From assembly GCA_943329505.2 (NCBI GenBank), contig CALQED020000013.1:1-11809 (forward strand): DNA of 11,809 nt. The letters run 5' to 3'. Source of the stretch: Polynucleobacter meluiroseus. GTDB lineage: Bacteria > Pseudomonadota > Gammaproteobacteria > Burkholderiales > Burkholderiaceae. The notes beneath the pieces are model-generated. The model was not told the origin of the DNA and did no database searches. It saw nothing but the letters and a program-made list of their open reading frames with translations. Positions 8,895-11,809 of this stretch are shown in pieces (position 1 is the first letter of the stretch; the number at the start of each line of letters is the position of its first letter). The position numbers and the translations under genes were made by a program.

Positions 8895-9830
8895 TTATTT
8901 GAGTGTAGCGAGCACTTCGTTCAGACTAACTTCATCAAATACGGGTACACCAGTCACCTGATCATTAATCCGCTTAGTCAGTCCCGCTAACACCTTGCCT
9001 GGGCCGCACTCCACTACTTGAGTAATGCCTTGAGCGGCCATCGCTTGAATGGTCTCTTGCCAACGGACTGGTTTAGCTGCTTGACGCACTAATGCATCCT
9101 TAATCGCTGCCGGATCGTTCAAGACCTCTACATCTACGTTATTAATCACCGCAATCTTAGGCGCTTTAAATTCGATATTCGTTAAGTAGCTTTTAAGCTT
9201 TTCAGAGGCTGGCTGCAACAAAGAAGAGTGGAAGGGCGCAGACACTGGAAGTGGTAATGCGCGTTTTGCACCTGCGGCCTTTAATAACTCGCAAGCTTTT
9301 GTTACGGCATCACTTGCACCAGCAATCACGACTTGACCTGGTGCATTAAAGTTCACTGCCTCAACAACGCCACCTGAAGTGGTACTCGCTTCAGCACACA
9401 CCTGAATCACAGTTGCATCATCTAATCCCAGAATAGCAGCCATACCACCAGTTCCTACCGGCACTGCACTTTGCATTGCTTGTGCACGAAAACGTACCAA
9501 GGGAACCGCATCTTTAAATGCAATCACGCCCGCTGCAACCAAGGCAGAATATTCACCAAGACTATGGCCCGCCATCACCTTAGGGGCAGAACCACCCGCA
9601 GCCAACCAAGCACGATAAAAAGCGACTGCAGCAGTTAGCATCACTGGCTGTGTATTGGTCGTTAAGGAAAGCGCCTCTGCAGGGCCTTCAGCAATCAACT
9701 TTGCGACATCCTCGCCTAAGGCTTCGGAGGCCTCTTGTAATGTCGCGCGCACTTCAGGTCGTGCAGAAATAGCATTGAGCATGCCAACAGATTGAGAACC
9801 TTGACCGGGGAAAACGAATGCAAATGTCAT
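8895..9830 (-). CDS. fabD: Malonyl-CoA:ACP transacylase
   Basis: FabD transfers malonate from CoA to AcpP, producing the extender unit for every elongation round. The 311-residue length matches the family. It opens with FVFPGQGSQ (5-13). The nucleophile is Ser90 in GHSLGEYSAL (88-97), paired with His201 (APFHSSLL). Arg115 and Gln250 correspond to E. coli Arg117 and Gln250, which bind the malonyl carboxylate. The oxyanion and C-terminal VVECGPGKVL segment is present. The ATG is the normal family start, but the 42 bases upstream are AT-rich and I see no convincing Shine-Dalgarno sequence. Expression may depend on an unstructured leader. Confidence 0.97.
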   Translation of the reverse strand: MTFAFVFPGQGSQSVGMLNAISARPEVRATLQEASEALGEDVAKLIAEGPAEALSLTTNTQPVMLTAAVAFYRAWLAAGGSAPKVMAGHSLGEYSALVAAGVIAFKDAVPLVRFRAQAMQSAVPVGTGGMAAILGLDDATVIQVCAEASTTSGGVVEAVNFNAPGQVVIAGASDAVTKACELLKAAGAKRALPLPVSAPFHSSLLQPASEKLKSYLTNIEFKAPKIAVINNVDVEVLNDPAAIKDALVRQAAKPVRWQETIQAMAAQGITQVVECGPGKVLAGLTKRINDQVTGVPVFDEVSLNEVLATLK

Positions 9831-9872
9831 GAGATTAATTTACTAAAAATTGGAAATAGAATGAATGCTGTA

Positions 9873-10859
9873 TTAATACTTTAAGGCTACTGCGCCCCAA
9901 GCAAAACCACCCCCAACACCCTCAAGTAAGAGATGTTGACCACGTTGAATTTGACCAGAACGCACACCGGCATCTAGAGCTAATGGAATAGAAGCTGCTG
10001 AAGTATTGCCATGCTCATGCACTGTCACAATGACTTTATCCATCGACATACCCATCTTTTTGGCTGTACCTTCCATGATGCGGATATTGGCTTGATGTGG
10101 CACTAACCAATCGATCTGTTCAGGCTTGAGATTGGCTTTTTCTAGAACCTCATGAGCCACTTGCTCTAATACTTTGACTGCCAATTTAAATACTGCTTGG
10201 CCATCCATCGTCATAAATGGAGAGCCATGGACTGCACCGTTACCGGCACGACCAGGTACACATAATATGTTGCGCTGACTACCATCAGCATGCAAAGCGG
10301 TAGCTAGAATGCCAGGTTCATTCGAGGCCTCAAGTACGACAGCACCAGCTCCATCACCAAACAAGACGCAAGTACCACGATCTTGGAAATCTAAAATGCG
10401 CGAGAAAGTCTCGGCACCAATCACCAAGACTTATTTATAGGAGCCACATCGAATAAACGCATCTGCCGTAGCAAGGGCATAGGTAAAGCCTGCGCACACC
10501 GCTTGAACATCAAATGCGGCACAGGCAGTGTGAGCGCCTAATTTGTCTTGGACTACGCAAGCAGTGCTTGGAAAGCCGCCCAAATGATCTGGTGTAGACG
10601 TTGACAAGATGATCAAATCCAAATCTTCTGAAGTAATGCCTGCGCTCGTTAATGCGGCTTGCGCTGCTTTGACAGCAAGATCACTCGTCAGCTCATGTTC
10701 AGCAGCAAAGTGACGCGCAGAAATACCGCTACGAGTAGTAATCCACTCATCGCTAGTCTCTAAACCAGATTTAGCTAAACGCTCGACTAAATCTTGATTG
10801 GTTAAGCGCTGTTCTGGAAGATAGCTGCCAGTGCCAGCGACTCTTGCAAAAATACTCAT
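9873..10859 (-). pseudogene. fabH: 3-oxoacyl-[ACP] synthase III (FabH), interrupted by an in-frame stop
   Basis: FabH (KAS III) starts fatty acid synthesis by condensing acetyl-CoA with malonyl-ACP. Read through, the gene encodes 328 positions, normal for the family. The first part (142 residues, 10431-10859) has the conserved [10 protein letters not shown] segment and the nucleophile Cys122 in QAVCAGF. Codon 143 is TAA at 10431-10433, where the family has an ordinary residue between GSYK and VLVIGAE. The rest (to 9873) continues in the same frame with [10 protein letters not shown], His255 ([10 protein letters not shown]), Asn285 ([13 protein letters not shown]) and the C-terminal GGGFAWGA. 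The lesion is therefore a single nonsense change, not a frameshift. The stop lies inside the thiolase fold, not at a domain border, and separates Cys from His and Asn, so neither half should be active. TTG and GTG codons just after the stop have no ribosome site. The start ATG overlaps the plsX stop (ATGA). A sequencing error cannot be excluded. Confidence 0.9.
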
Positions 10860-11809
10860 TCTTTTGTCTCCGCCACAAAGGCTGCGGCAATACGTTCAAC
10901 CATGCGGTTTTTAGCTGCTTCATAAGCACGCTCCAAAGCAAAGCCAAAGGCAAAGCGATCGGCAGAGCCATGGCTCTTAATGACACATCCCCGCAAACCT
11001 AACAATACAGCACCGTTATAGCGACGATGATCTACGCGCTTACGCACCCGCAGTAATGGCACCATGGCACAGACCGCCATCAGCTTGGTCAACCAGGAAC
11101 GGTTAAATTCTTCTCGAATCATGCCACTCATCATCTTTGCCAAACCTTCGCTGGCCTTCAACACCACATTCCCCACAAATCCATCGCACACCACAATATC
11201 AGTGGTGCCCTTAAAAATATCATTTCCTTCTACGTTGCCATAAAAGTTCAAATGGGTCTGGCGTAGCAACTCACTGGTTTGCTTTACTACGTCATTACCC
11301 TTAATCACTTCTTCACCAATATTCAGAAGGCCAATAGATGGATTTTGCTTACCATCAACTACCTGAACCATGACGTTTGCCATTTGTGCGAACTGTACTA
11401 GATGCATCGGCTCACAGTCCGCATTAGCACCTAAATCTAACATCGTGGTTCCACCCCCTAATTCATTGGGAATGGCGGTAGCAATGGCTGGACGATCAAC
11501 ACCATCAAGGGTTTTTAAGATGTAGCGAGAAATCGCCATCAATGCGCCAGTATTGCCAGAAGAGATCACTGCATCAGCAATGCCTTCTTTGACTTGCTCA
11601 ATCGCAACCCGCATCGATGAATCTTTTTTGCGGCGCAAAGCAACCTCGATAGGGTCATCCATCAAAACGACTTCACTCGCAGAGATAATGTGAATACGCT
11701 CCATCGGAGCATCAGGGAATTTGCTCAAGGCTTGCTGAATTAACTCAGGACTACCCACTAAGGTAATCTTTGCATCAACATGTTTGGCCAAAAAATCGCA
11801 GGCAGCAGG
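10856..11809 (-). CDS. plsX: Phosphate acyltransferase PlsX, 5' end missing (window edge)
   Basis: PlsX converts acyl-ACP to acyl-phosphate, which PlsY uses to acylate glycerol-3-phosphate, so it links fatty acid and phospholipid synthesis at the membrane surface. The window holds 317 residues. The frame stays open to the right edge ([14 protein letters not shown]), so the TTG at 11789-11791 is not the start; about 15-30 N-terminal residues, including the usual DxMGGDxGP motif, lie outside. Counted from the edge, SSGNTGA is at 83-89, DLGANAD at 125-131 and GFVGNV at 210-215. The C-terminal [13 protein letters not shown] and SHGSAD segments are also typical. The stop overlaps the fabH start by four bases (ATGA), which implies translational coupling. 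plsX before fabH is the standard proteobacterial order. Confidence 0.96.
   Translation of the reverse strand, partial: PAACDFLAKHVDAKITLVGSPELIQQALSKFPDAPMERIHIISASEVVLMDDPIEVALRRKKDSSMRVAIEQVKEGIADAVISSGNTGALMAISRYILKTLDGVDRPAIATAIPNELGGGTTMLDLGANADCEPMHLVQFAQMANVMVQVVDGKQNPSIGLLNIGEEVIKGNDVVKQTSELLRQTHLNFYGNVEGNDIFKGTTDIVVCDGFVGNVVLKASEGLAKMMSGMIREEFNRSWLTKLMAVCAMVPLLRVRKRVDHRRYNGAVLLGLRGCVIKSHGSADRFAFGFALERAYEAAKNRMVERIAAAFVAETKE

Noticed and set aside
9873..10427. Separate 184-codon gene starting at a TTG right after the fabH stop
   Set aside because: It is the in-frame C-terminal part of FabH, has no ribosome binding site and lacks the catalytic Cys, so it is listed as part of the interrupted fabH.
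10856..11791. TTG at 11789-11791 as the plsX start
   Set aside because: The frame continues upstream to the window edge with residues that match the PlsX N-terminal region, so the real start lies outside the window.

Overview
The window comes from a betaproteobacterium of the Burkholderiaceae. The gene order plsX-fabH-fabD-fabG-acpP-fabF followed by mucD/degP-lepA-lepB-rnc-era-recO is the order known from Ralstonia, Cupriavidus and Burkholderia. The moderate, not high, G+C content and the protein sequences suggest Polynucleobacter. That genus call is inferred from pattern alone, without a database search. Every gene I accept lies on the minus strand, so transcription runs from the right end of the window to the left. 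Coding density is very high and no stretch over 300 bases lacks a gene. I found no tRNA, rRNA, insertion sequence, CRISPR array or phage feature.

Right part (about 6500-11809) is the type II fatty acid synthesis cluster. In transcription order it holds plsX (5' end cut by the window), fabH, fabD, fabG, acpP and fabF. FabD charges the carrier protein AcpP with malonate, FabH starts the chain, FabF elongates it and FabG does the first reduction. PlsX passes finished acyl chains to phospholipid synthesis. An own promoter and a dyad-symmetric element are plausible in the 101-base gap before acpP. The most striking feature is that fabH is interrupted by one in-frame TAA at 10431-10433. The sequence on both sides is otherwise intact, including all three catalytic residues.

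Middle part (about 5004-6455) is a periplasmic DegP/MucD-type serine protease with a signal peptide and two PDZ domains. It begins only 47 bases after fabF. In related genera the envelope-stress sigma factor rpoE and its regulators rseA-rseB normally lie here, and this window has no room for them. A strong hairpin follows degP in the 135-base gap before lepA.

Left part (1-4868) is a tightly packed translation, secretion and RNA-processing operon. In order it holds lepA (elongation factor 4), lepB (signal peptidase I), rnc (RNase III), era (GTPase for 16S rRNA and 30S maturation) and recO (DNA repair, 3' end cut by the window). Gaps between these genes are 6 bases or less, and lepA and lepB share one base.

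I see no undescribed biological system here. The points worth checking are the fabH nonsense codon, the missing rpoE-rseAB block and the two intergenic secondary structures. Together the first two could fit an eroding, host-associated genome such as an endosymbiotic Polynucleobacter, but a sequencing or assembly error in fabH is also possible.
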